Assembly (NCBI GenBank): GCA_028551475.1
Contig: CM052360.1
Location: 21,460,682 to 21,524,681 of the forward strand
Direction: 5' to 3'
Origin: Casuarina equisetifolia
Lineage: Eukaryota; Streptophyta; Magnoliopsida; Fagales; Casuarinaceae
DNA length: 64,000 nt
Made by a program: the position numbers and the translations under genes. Positions 11,077 through 20,499 of the stretch are shown here, in pieces. The number at the start of each line of letters is the position of its first letter. Position 1 is the first letter of the stretch. The notes below the pieces were generated by a model. The model was not told where the DNA came from. It searched no databases and saw only the letters and a list, made by a program, of their open reading frames with translations.

Positions 11077-11350
11077 GCTCGCTTGGATTCCATCGAGCCA
11101 AATTTGGGAAGGAACGTCTAGGAAGACTTCTCATCAGCTCGCTCAGACCTTGCCTTGGCTCCATGGAGAAGGAAGGACCGAGGGCGCCCTCATCTTGGCT
11201 TACTCGGACTTCACTTCGATGACATTGAGAAGGAATAACCAGAGATTGGTCCACCAGGCTCGCTCAGAATTTAACATGACAAAATAAAAAGGGAATGGCC
11301 ATGGATAAAGCTAAAATCCACGAGATTCACTCAGACCACGTTCAAAGCTA
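11077..11350 (+). repeat. Minisatellite of about 60 bp, five degenerate units
   Basis: Units begin at 11077, 11137, 11198, 11258 and 11325, each with a GCTCGCTCAGA-like head and a GAGAAGGAA-like middle. Spacings are 60, 61, 60 and 67 bp. The most regular spacings are multiples of three or close to it, and the minus strand is open across the first three units, but no known protein repeat is recognised. Confidence 0.65.
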
Positions 11351-11890
11351 GGACATTTCTTCCTTGACCATTTTGATTTCTTACCTTTCATTCTCCTTTT
11401 CGCACCCAATAGAGACAAAATGCTTTGTGGTATGGGAAGAAACAGAGATGGCCGGATTGGAGGAATCGATGTGTCGTTTCTTATTGTATCCTATACATAG
11501 AACGCTTTCAAGGGGGTTCTTTAATATGTAGGTCAATGTTCGTTTTTCCTGCCTCTTTTCAGGTCAATGATAAACAATCTAGCTTGCCTCCATGTGCATC
11601 ACAGAAGACAAATTAACGATCCGAGTCAAGAGCAGGACTTGCAGAAGATAGAAAGGGAAGGCACCGAGTAACCAATCATATCTAGGCAAGAATTCTGGAA
11701 AACTAATAACAACTTGTTCCCAAACAAAATACTTCTATTCATTGGCACCCAAGCACCTAATTCCACTTAGGAATTATTTTAGTCCTCCTAGTCTTCGTGA
11801 AGAACAGAATAGATTTCCTCCGTACGTTTCAAATATTGCTAAAAGAACAACTATTGTCTCCCTAGTGGAAGATTAATCTCATATTTACTG
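11351..11890. other. No gene seen
   Basis: A short open frame (11425-11616, plus) includes an acceptor-like pyrimidine run followed by CAG near 11560, but no partner exon or domain was found. Confidence 0.35.
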
Positions 11891-11903
11891 TCATAAAAAC
11901 ATC

Positions 11904-12258
11904 AGTTTGAGGTATAGCGACTTGAAAAATTATAACATTTTGCTGTCTGAAGTGTACGGACATCTTATTTAAAAATATAGCATAATTGGGAGCTGAGCAA
12001 GTAGGCAGCCCCAAAATGGAAATGGAAACATTAGTTTAAAGTTTAGCAGCTTGAAAAGCCGTAATATTTTGCAATCCCAAGTCTACAAAGCTTACAGACA
12101 TCTTACTTAGATATATAGCATCATTGGGAGCTATGCAAGAAGCTCCAAATGAAAAGAGAAGATTAAAGTTTAGCTGCTTGAAAAGCCGTAACATTTTGCA
12201 ATTGCAAGTTACAAAGCTAGCAGACATTTTATTTAGATATATAGCGTAGTAGGAACTA
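11904..12258 (-). repeat. Three tandem units of ~127-130 bp just 3' of the alpha stop codon
   Basis: Units start near 11904, 12034 and 12161, each with a GTTTAAAGTTTAGC-type head, then CTTGAAAAGC and an ATATAGCAT...GGGAGCT tail. Two homologous units lie in the same position 3' of the gamma stop codon (47.49-47.70 kb), so the array belongs to the gene's 3' flank or 3' UTR and predates the duplication of the block. Confidence 0.7.
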
Positions 12259-12288
12259 ATGAGAGCCAGACCCGTCATTTACGCGTTA

Positions 12289-14614
12289 TTACGGTTTTTT
12301 GGATTGCTGGGTCGAACGTCCCCTGGATTGTTGGTTTTCCCGTCTGTCTTCCCTGTTACTGGTTTGCCCACTATGGAGTCCGAATTTGGTATTTCCAGTT
12401 TTGACCAGGTGCAATATATCAACAAATTTGTCATAATCACATTGGAAGAACCAGATATAATTAACGAAATATTATGATAGTGGACATGGGTGAAAGCCTC
12501 ATTTGGATATACTCAACAAGAAATGAGATAAATCTGCTTGTCATAAGTTTAATTTTTATTATATGCAATTGATGTCACGATTTAGTTGCATAGTAAATGT
12601 AATGGCCTGCAAACTTATAAAGCCCTTCTTAGGCGTTTCTAATATCTTTTGAAAGAAGAATCTGGGTAGAGCTTCCTATTATGTCGAAACATAAACAAAG
12701 ATATAGAGAGAAAGATGCTATTGCCTATATTCATAATATCTTCTCATTCAAATAAATACTTAAAAAGACTTAAAAAAGAAAGGCGTCTGAAAATAAACGG
12801 TGTAAGATATAAAATCATTTAAAGAGTTATATTAACCTAATTGATATATTTTGCACAAGCTTGTTGGAAGTATTATAGAAAATGCATTTGGTAATTCCCC
12901 ATTTGAAGTCTACTTTAGATATGTATGATTTTTCTTATTCACCAAATTTGTCACCTTTATTGTATAGGATGAGAGTCCTATATAAGAAGAAAAATTCATG
13001 AAGTAAAGCTTAAATTGAAAAAAAAAAGTCTTGTCAACTCTTATACTAACTTTTAGACTGGGTCTTTGACCTTTTGACATGATATTTGAACTCAAATTAA
13101 ATCTTCTTTATCTTATATAATTTTGAGCTCAATGATACTTACTATGCAAAGCAAGGTGTATTGGATGACAGTTCTATATCAGGAAAACTAAAGCTTTTTT
13201 AACCCTTTAACTAGATTTTGATTTGAATCTTCAAGTCTTCTGACATCTATAAACTATGAATGTTGGCCAACCAAAAACAGAGAAATAATATGGATTCCAG
13301 TATCTTAAATCAAGTAGTATCAGCTAATGGAACAAAAAAATATCTCTGCCTAAGATAAGGCGATAATGGACATGCATTCAAATTATGATGGAATACAAGT
13401 CATTGAAAAAAAAGCGAAAGGGAACACTTTAAATCGAGAGGAAGAAACCTTTTATATAGAAAGGAGGAAGAAGAGGAATTTTTTCATGATACACTCGCCT
13501 GGAGTTTTCCATCTAATTTTTCCGACATAGCATCGAGTGAAGCCTGTGTAATTTTCTTGCCATCAGTTTCCATTGCTGCAAGCACCTCTTTCAGATCAGC
13601 AATAGGATTTCCAGCATACACCTAACAGCACAAAAGAGAAGATCAAAAGCGATCAATACGAATCACATCGTCAAGAGATTTGGCATTTAGAAGGGGAAAG
13701 ACAAAAGTAAACGTCAAGCGTAACTACGCTTTTCAAATAAACTGAAATTGACACAGTACAATATTGCATCTAAAAGTTTGATCAGATTCATGAGACCTCC
13801 CTCGCTCTCCCCATTGGATGCTACGGGTACCCTTACATGAGAAGGAAAAGCTTGTGATTAAATTTAAATAAATATAATTTTTTACCTTTAAATTAAACTT
13901 TAGATTAACTTTTATGCCTTTTAACATGGTATGAAAATTTAGGTCTCTTTTGAGATTCTTATAGATTTAGATAAATTAAATCCACATAAATAGCCACACT
14001 ATAGTATAGATGTCCAAGCACACATTAGTAAGATGCACAGTTGTATGCCAATTAGATGTGATGTTTTCCCTTCATGAGCCAATTTTTTAGGTAGATTTGG
14101 GCCTTCCTAACATGGTTCAAACCTTAGATTACATCCTACTCTTACCCATCGCCCTCAGAGCATCATTGCTAACAAGATAACACCTTGTTTGTCTAGGGGA
14201 TGTTGGAGGCCACATATTCTACACTGTGAGGAGAAAACACATAGTTAAATGAACTAAAGAATTTTCCTCAATTCTTGAACTAATTTTTAGATTAAATTTT
14301 AAGCCTTTTAATACTCTATTTGATAATCAAAATGCTTTTATCAGTTTAGATATGTGGTGTGCGTTTGCACTCACCAGTCGTTTAATCTTCTGTAACACAG
14401 AATCAGCATCAGCAGGCCCGGGGTCCTAACAGCACAAAACGGAGAGTTATAAAACAAATGAAGTATTGACTCTGAAACAAGCATTACTATGCTTAAGAAA
14501 ACGGAAAGCAAGATTATCGAGGGTTATAACTCTCCCTACCTTTGGCTGACCCACTTGTACCACCGGATCCAATTTTCTGCCGCTCCCTGGATCTCTTGCG
14601 TCGTCGCACGCCAT
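12289..14614 (-). pseudogene. Paralogue alpha of an unrecognised small multi-exon gene (partly decayed)
   Basis: Minus-strand exons homologous to gamma. Exon I is 14540-14614 (25 codons, starts MACDDARDPG, donor GTAGGG). The exon equivalent to gamma exon III is 14375-14425 (DPGPADADSVLQKIKRL), with acceptor TTAG and donor GTGAGT. Exon IV is 13499-13621 (41 codons, VYAGNPIADLKEVL start). The last exon is 12289-12408 (ends QQSKKP then TAA). All are phase 0. Differences from gamma: the exon II equivalent has been lost by deletion between 14426 and 14539, the exon IV donor reads GC instead of GT, and the last-exon acceptor CAG reads CAC. If exon IV reads through its donor it meets TGA at 13484-13486. 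Codon frames are kept in every exon despite strong divergence. Function is unknown; the protein would be small, hydrophilic and helical around exon IV. Confidence 0.55.
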
Positions 14615-14699
14615 GAGGCAATAAAGAATCCAGCCAAATCACGTTGGGAGAACAAATACCTGCAGGAAGGCACTCAAGGTCGACTCTTATAGCGTAAAA

Positions 14700-17020
14700 C
14701 TATTGAGTAAGTAAAAAGAAAAAAAGAAGAAAAAACAGAAGGAAGAAAAAAAAAGAAAAAAGAAAAAAGAAAAAAGAAAAAGAAAACATAAGATGCGAAA
14801 GTTTTCGTAGTATAATTTTTATTTAATAAAAACTCGTATATGAATTTTATATATAAATTAATATCTTATAGAAATAAGAAAATAATAAAACCTATTATAA
14901 TTAACAAATGAAATTACGAAGCCTACTACAACTAGAAAATAAAATTATAGAACCTATGCTAATCAAAAAAAAAAAATCATAGTCTTCTCCACATAAGAAG
15001 AATCCATCATAAAAATAACGTAATGGGTGTATTGTAAAATCTCAACAGTCTCCCTCAGGTTGATATTTTGCAAGACAAAACATCGAACTTGTAACTGAAC
15101 CTTAATGGAGCATAGGCTCATTCAATTTTTTAAGTGACTTTTAACTTTCAATCATGATATCCACGTCCTCATTTTAGATTTTTTGTTCTTAAATGAAAGT
15201 AAAATTCACGTTCTTGATCCTTTTAGCCAAAACAAACGTTGAAAGGAAATTTATAAAAGAATAGAATGAAAAATTTAAGTGAACAAATTCTTTGTTCTAC
15301 AATAAGGTAAAAAAGCTTTTTCCCCTTCAGAGAACAGATATTGGAATAAACCAATATTGTCTTCATAACAAAAGATTAAAGCCGAATTGAATCGAGAGGA
15401 GAATAACTGGAAAGAAACAAAACGCCTAAATCATCTTGTTACCAAACGTTTATCTACTTTAATATTATATTAAAATAGTGGAGAAAGAAGAAGAGGAAGA
15501 CGGGGAACAAAAAAAAATTGTAGAACCTTTGATGGGCTCAATAAAAAACTGTATATGAATTTTGTATGTCAATAATAAATAAACATTTTAGCATGTCTTT
15601 AATTGGTTGATGACTTGTAGCATTCTCGGGAATATGGATGTTTAACATTACAAGCAGCAAATCAAATTTATGCCTGAGCCTTTCAATCAATTGATTTGAT
15701 CTTATCTTGTTAAGCATATCATTCCATTTTGTCATTTTGTTGAAAAAGTTTCATGTTACTTGATAGTTAAGACACTTGAAAGAATAGATAAGTTGATTTT
15801 TCAAATTTGATTTTATCTTAGATGAGCTTGTCATGTTAGGATATACCTATAAATCTTTATAATCTCTTGTTTTCAAATGAATAAATTTATGTATTGATTA
15901 AAAAGAAAAGAAAAATAGATAAGTTGTCTTCTAGCTTTAGCAACTTCCAATAGTAGACATGTGATATGATCTTGAAGGAAAAGAATCACCTAAAAGTCTA
16001 TTTATTAAGATAAATTTGTAAATTCAAAGGTGCCCTCTTAGACACTCAGGTCAATTTTTCACTCTCTCCAAGGTCTTTGTCTCATTTATTTCATGTTTTC
16101 ATTGTTATAATCTTTCCTGGCTACCATGTTCAACCACAAATCCGAACATTGACCACTTGGAAGGCCTTGATAAAACTTTAGATTTGATGAGATAATTAGT
16201 TCCAAAGACTGCATTTGCATTTGTTATGGTGACGACCCTGGCTACTAAAACCGGACAAGGCAGCTCCGTTAGTCTCTCCTATAGTAGGTTTGAAGTGATC
16301 GATAGGAGGCCACTATCTGGGTTGGATGTGACGAAGCCAGGGTAGAAAGTACCCAAGCTGTTAGAATTTCGGTGCTAAGAAAGGAAGGAGGATTTACACC
16401 CTTTGGGTCATTGTCAACACGCGCGTGGGAGAGGCCCCATGTATAAGGCACAAAAACTTGTCTACATTAATGAGAGTGACAACAGACCCAACTAATTTAA
16501 CCCAGATAAGCACAAATAATTGGTGGTGATGAGCTTTGGACCCTTGCAGAATTTGCCATTTACAAATACCGGAAAGGATAAAAAAAAATGGTGTCGTACC
16601 ATCACACACCAAAAATATTTAACGTACATAAAAGATTTTAGTATGTAGAGTTATCTCGGCAGAAAAAGTCTCACTAAGGACTGGCATCCAAGGCATAGGG
16701 AAGAGAGCATGCAAAAGCCAATAGTGCTACAGTTACATGATACTTTGTAATGGTTTTCTTCATTTTTTAGGATATCTCCACCTCAGTATGCTGAAAAATG
16801 TTGTCCGGAAACACGACATATGGTGGCGAATCACTGAACGGGTCTATGGTTGAATTTCCATGGCAAATATTTTACTTTGTAAGAGTTTAGTTCTTGGGTG
16901 AAGGACCCTTTATCCACTAGGGCTAGCGCATGGCAAATCGTCAGCAATTTCGACCATTTCAGTTGAGTGTCAGAAGTCACTTACAGCACGGGGGTCCAGG
17001 CAGCCATAGCGACGTAAAGG
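14700..17020. other. Flank shared with the beta and gamma blocks; no gene seen
   Basis: 14.79-15.12 kb matches 36.6-36.96 kb and 49.67-50.0 kb. 15.53-16.03 kb matches 50.0-50.36 kb and 38.0-38.33 kb. 16.03-17.02 kb has no counterpart in gamma. Short open frames at 15.5 and 16.3-16.6 kb show no domain. Confidence 0.6.
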
Positions 17021-17307
17021 ATGCAGAAAGACACAAGGAAAATTCAACGGTAAATGCGGAGTTCCGTAGCATTCCGCCAAACGCATTGAACTGTGGATAA
17101 AACTGCTTATTACTATTTATTTAGTTTTCTTTGCCATTCTAGAAGCTTTTCCATTAGATTCCAGCCTTGGGAATTCGTTAAAGCAACCCTATACGGAGGG
17201 TGTATGCGCCGTTACATTGATCATAAATTTTGGAGATTAATACACGTAAAAGCTTCCACAACTTTCCACTTCATTTTATTTATATTTTTCTCATCTTCTC
17301 CTCAAAC

Positions 17308-17427
17308 ATGACTGAGAAATCTATGTACCCATTTCCAAGCAATGTGAATGTGGCTAATTTTGTCACTCTCAAGCAAAATCACTCATCCTCAGCATTTTGT
17401 TTAAATAGATGGTGCAGAGAAAGCTAA
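17308..17427 (+). pseudogene. Copia-type gag head (MxEKxxYPFPSNVNVANFVTLK) in the alpha block
   Basis: ATG 17308 opens a 39-codon frame whose first 22 residues (TEKSMYPFPSNVNVANFV then TLK) match the N-terminus of plant copia-like gag/UBN2 proteins, just before the point where NYLLWKTQ would follow. The rest of gag is missing and replaced by unrelated sequence. The same head occurs at 50672 in the gamma block with ATG changed to GTG. It is a fossil copied together with the segmental duplication. Confidence 0.6.
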
Positions 17428-17689
17428 TCTAGAGTATGAACATCCGAAGCACAGTGATAGTCTCGTTTTTAGTCATTGATCACAAGCTCAGGATTTTTGG
17501 TCATACTTTAGAAGTTTGGATAATGGTTTCTAATCTTTTTTCGAGGAGAGGCTCACGAATTCAATCTTCTTTCTAGTTTCAGATTTATAAAAATTAACAA
17601 TTCTCTTACTTCACGATAAGTCTTATTATTAATCCTAAAAACATTATATTTCTAACAGTACGACTATTTGTAAAAAGGAAAATGAGAAG

Positions 17690-18790
17690 AGTACAGAGGG
17701 TGACTTTCCACGTATTTGTGGGGCAACAAGGTTTCATTAGGCCACGTGGTAAAGAGGGTGACTTTCTACGTATTTATCCTTCCTTACAGGGCAACAGCAG
17801 CCACCCCCAGAAAAGAACAACTGGGTAGGTTGTTCTAGTAAATGCGCAGGACAAAAGCTTGAATTAATCAGCCCCATCAATATTGTCGTAGAGTAAATGT
17901 GTGGGACAAATCTAGAATTCCAACGGCCCCATCCATTAATAAATGATATGACTGAAACCTCAATCAGTTGCCCCACAAGAGCATCATTAGGCCACGTATT
18001 AAAGAGGTTGACTACGTATTTGTCCTTCATCAGAGAGCAAGAGTAGCCGCCTCCAGAAAAGAACAAGTAGGGCAGTGTTCTATCTAGTAAATGCGTGGGC
18101 CAAAAGCTGGAATCCCATCAGCCCCATCAATAATATTGTAGCAAGTACTCTGCGATCTCTCAAACGACTTCCTCACGACGGCGTCATTAGGCGACATAGT
18201 GAAGAGGGTGACTTCCTATGTTCTTGTCCTTCGTCACCGGGTAAGAGGAGCCGCCTCCAAAGAAGAACAAGGAGGGCGGCTGTTCTAGTAAATGAGTGGG
18301 ACAAAAGCTGGATTCCCATCAGCCCCATCAATAATGTCGTAGCAAGGACTTTGCGGTCTCTCAAACAACAGCTTCACGTGGGCGTCACTAGGCGACGTGG
18401 AAAATAGGGTGACTACTACGTATTTGTCTTTAATTAGAGAGCAAGAGCAGCCGCCTCCAGAAAAGAACAAGCAGGGCAGTGTTCAAGTACATGCGTGGGC
18501 CAAAAGCTGGCGTCCGCCCCATCAATAATGTCGTAGCAAGTACTTTGCGTTCTCTCAAACAACTGCCTCTCAGGGGCGTCATTAGGCGACGTAGTAAAGA
18601 GGGTGACTTCCTACGTATTTGTCCTTCATCACAGGGCAAGAAAAGCCACCTCCAGAGAAGAACATCCGCGGCGGGTGTCATAGTAAATGCGTGGGCTAAA
18701 AGCTGAATCCCACCATCCCCATCAATCATGTCTTAGCAAGTACTCTGCGGTCTCTCTTTCAAGAGCATCATCTATGGCGGTGCCCTAGTA
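17690..18790 (+). repeat. Array of five promoter-like units of ~200 bp
   Basis: Each unit runs: ATTAGGCGACGT, AAGAGGGTGACTTCCTACGT, a CAAGAGCAGCCGCCTCCAG block, GTAAATGCGTGGG, CCCCATCAATAATGTCGTAG and a CTCTGCGGTCTCTCAAAC block. Unit starts are near 17735, 17982, 18187, 18387 and 18579. Several units carry ACGT cores (CACGT, TACGT), as in G-box-type elements. The last unit runs into a TATA box at 18809. Single related cassettes lie at 46.26-46.76 kb (same strand) and 37.3-37.64 kb (opposite strand). A promoter role is inferred from the TATA position and conservation. Confidence 0.65.
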
Positions 18791-18808
18791 CCTGTGTCTG
18801 TGTCAGCG

Positions 18809-18820
18809 TATATATAACTC
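18809..18820 (+). promoter_or_regulatory. TATA box at the end of the promoter-like array
   Basis: TATATATAACTC is followed by GCAGAGCC. The inverted cassette at 37.5 kb has AATATAACTCGCAGAGCC at the same position, so the TATA region is conserved between copies. In the third cassette (near 46.51 kb) it is degraded to TGATAACTC. No intact coding gene follows on this strand. Confidence 0.5.
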
Positions 18821-18929
18821 GCAGAGCCTGTAGGATTCTAAGCCTTCCAGGTATCTGACATCAAGGTTTTTTAAATCAAGTTTTTGATTTAGACCAAAAT
18901 CCTGATCATAGCATGCCGTGGTCCAACGG

Positions 18930-19321
18930 TATTTTTTTATAAGTAAATAAAATTTAATATAGCAAAGATCATTATATGAGGGTTAAGGGCATTGCCCTCT
19001 AATAAGACCATAGAACATCACATCAAATGATAATTTGTTCAAGTCCTTAAGCATGCTAAATATCAAATAATTTAATGCTTTTTTGAACCAATTTGCAAGA
19101 ACACGAAGAACAGTATTCACTTAAGAATATACTCATAGAATTCGATGCTCAAACTGCAAAATATCGTTGCAATTTTTCGGAAAAGTGAAGATGCAGTATA
19201 AAGTAAATAAACGGATTTCATGACAATCGGAATTAAAGCCGATTTTCCATGAATGCTCGTCGATTTAGAAAAGAGTGAAAGTATTTGAAATCTTTTTTTT
19301 TTTTTTACTTAAGAGGCCCAA
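18930..19321. other. No gene seen
   Basis: A T-run followed by ATAAGTAAATAAAATT at 18933 resembles the 3' edge of a minus-strand LINE/SINE tail, but no element body could be defined. Confidence 0.35.
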
Positions 19322-19495
19322 TCAACTAGTAAATGGTGGGCTGTGGTTCCCAATGATACACTAATTGGATATTGGCCGAAGGAGATATCCACCTATTTAC
19401 CTACAGGAGCCTCCTCTGTTCGATATGGTCGGAGCTTTCTTATCCGTATAATGTCAAAACTAAGAGATCATTTAAAAAAGTTTATCTTCATTAGG
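19322..19495 (+). pseudogene. Neprosin-type (DUF239) gene fragment
   Basis: The frame reads KWWAVVPNDTLIGYWPKEI followed by LPTGASSVRYGRS. This matches the neprosin domain motif (WWLxxG..xIGYWPKELFTxL..xASxVxWGG) of plant glutamic-type proline-specific peptidases. The fragment is about 55 residues from the C-terminal half of the domain. Upstream sequence (poly-T tract) and the downstream frame no longer match. It is an isolated shard with no partner exon found nearby. Confidence 0.6.
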
Positions 19496-19559
19496 TTAAG
19501 AACGAGAAGGGTCACTCAACAAATATGTGTATGCCAGCTTGAATCTTTGATTTAACATG

Positions 19560-20095
19560 CTTTGGTTCTTGGGGTATTTGAAATCTTGATTCACATGCAA
19601 AACCAATGTTGATTGTGTTTGGTGAACTCCCGAGTCAGGTTGGATTGACGACAAGCTTGATTTGTAGGTGTAAAGCCGTTCCTTCCCTAGTCGATTGATT
19701 GATGCAAATGAAAAAATTCTGGTTTGATGTGCGTTAGTGCAGTTAGGAACGAGGTTGGGGATGATGTTCAAGTTGGGATCCGCCGGGCTAATGCGGCGCC
19801 CTGCCCTGACTACGCTGTTCACATATGCAAGTCAGGCCAACATGGCTTCAACACGGTGCCGCTATGGATTGGTGATATGGAATGTTGACGTGGGGGGCAT
19901 CTGTTTTTAACGTTTTTAATAGGAATGTCAAAAAATATGGTATATGCTCAGACTAATAATTTAGAATTCACGTTAGATAGTCTCACTCGAGGATCCAAAT
20001 AATTAATATCAAAGTAGGTTATAGCTTCAACATTGTCAAAGGTAAAATTATTTGTACATATAAGGGAAAGAAATCTTATAATGCTAGAGTATGCC
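19560..20095. other. No gene seen
   Basis: A minus-strand open frame (19496-19822) covers a locally GC-richer stretch, but it has no recognisable domain and no adjacent splice partners. Confidence 0.35.
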
Positions 20096-20113
20096 TTAAT
20101 GTTTCTACATTTT
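20096..20113. repeat. Target-site duplication, left copy, of the 20.1-25.6 kb LINE
   Basis: TTAATGTTTCTACATTTT. It pairs with 25566-25583; the four differences are all transitions. Confidence 0.5.
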
Positions 20114-20499
20114 TTTTGCTGAATATATGAGTTTATTCATCAAAGAATGCGAGAGCACAAAAGCTCAAGGGTAAATCCTAACATTACAATTCATTTAAAA
20201 AAAAATTAAATTTGGAATCCGCCAATTATGACACAACAAAATATTTGCCTAAGACTGTTTAATGTTTCTAAATAGAGATGCTTTGCCATGAACTACTTTT
20301 CTTATTCTAACTAATAACATTGGTATTTCAAGAATCTTATTTTGAAAATGTTTATGATTTCATTCAAATTATATACAATATATGCAAGCTAAAAAAGGAA
20401 GTTCAAGAAACTTCACAGCCAAATCTTTCCATTTTGTTACTTTAACCATCCATTACAAAACTAAATTCTAATCATTAACATTCCTACAAATGCCTTGCT

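Noticed and set aside
19496..19822. 108-codon minus-strand frame as a gene
   Set aside because: No domain, antisense to the neprosin shard's edge, and no splice signals or homologue in the window.
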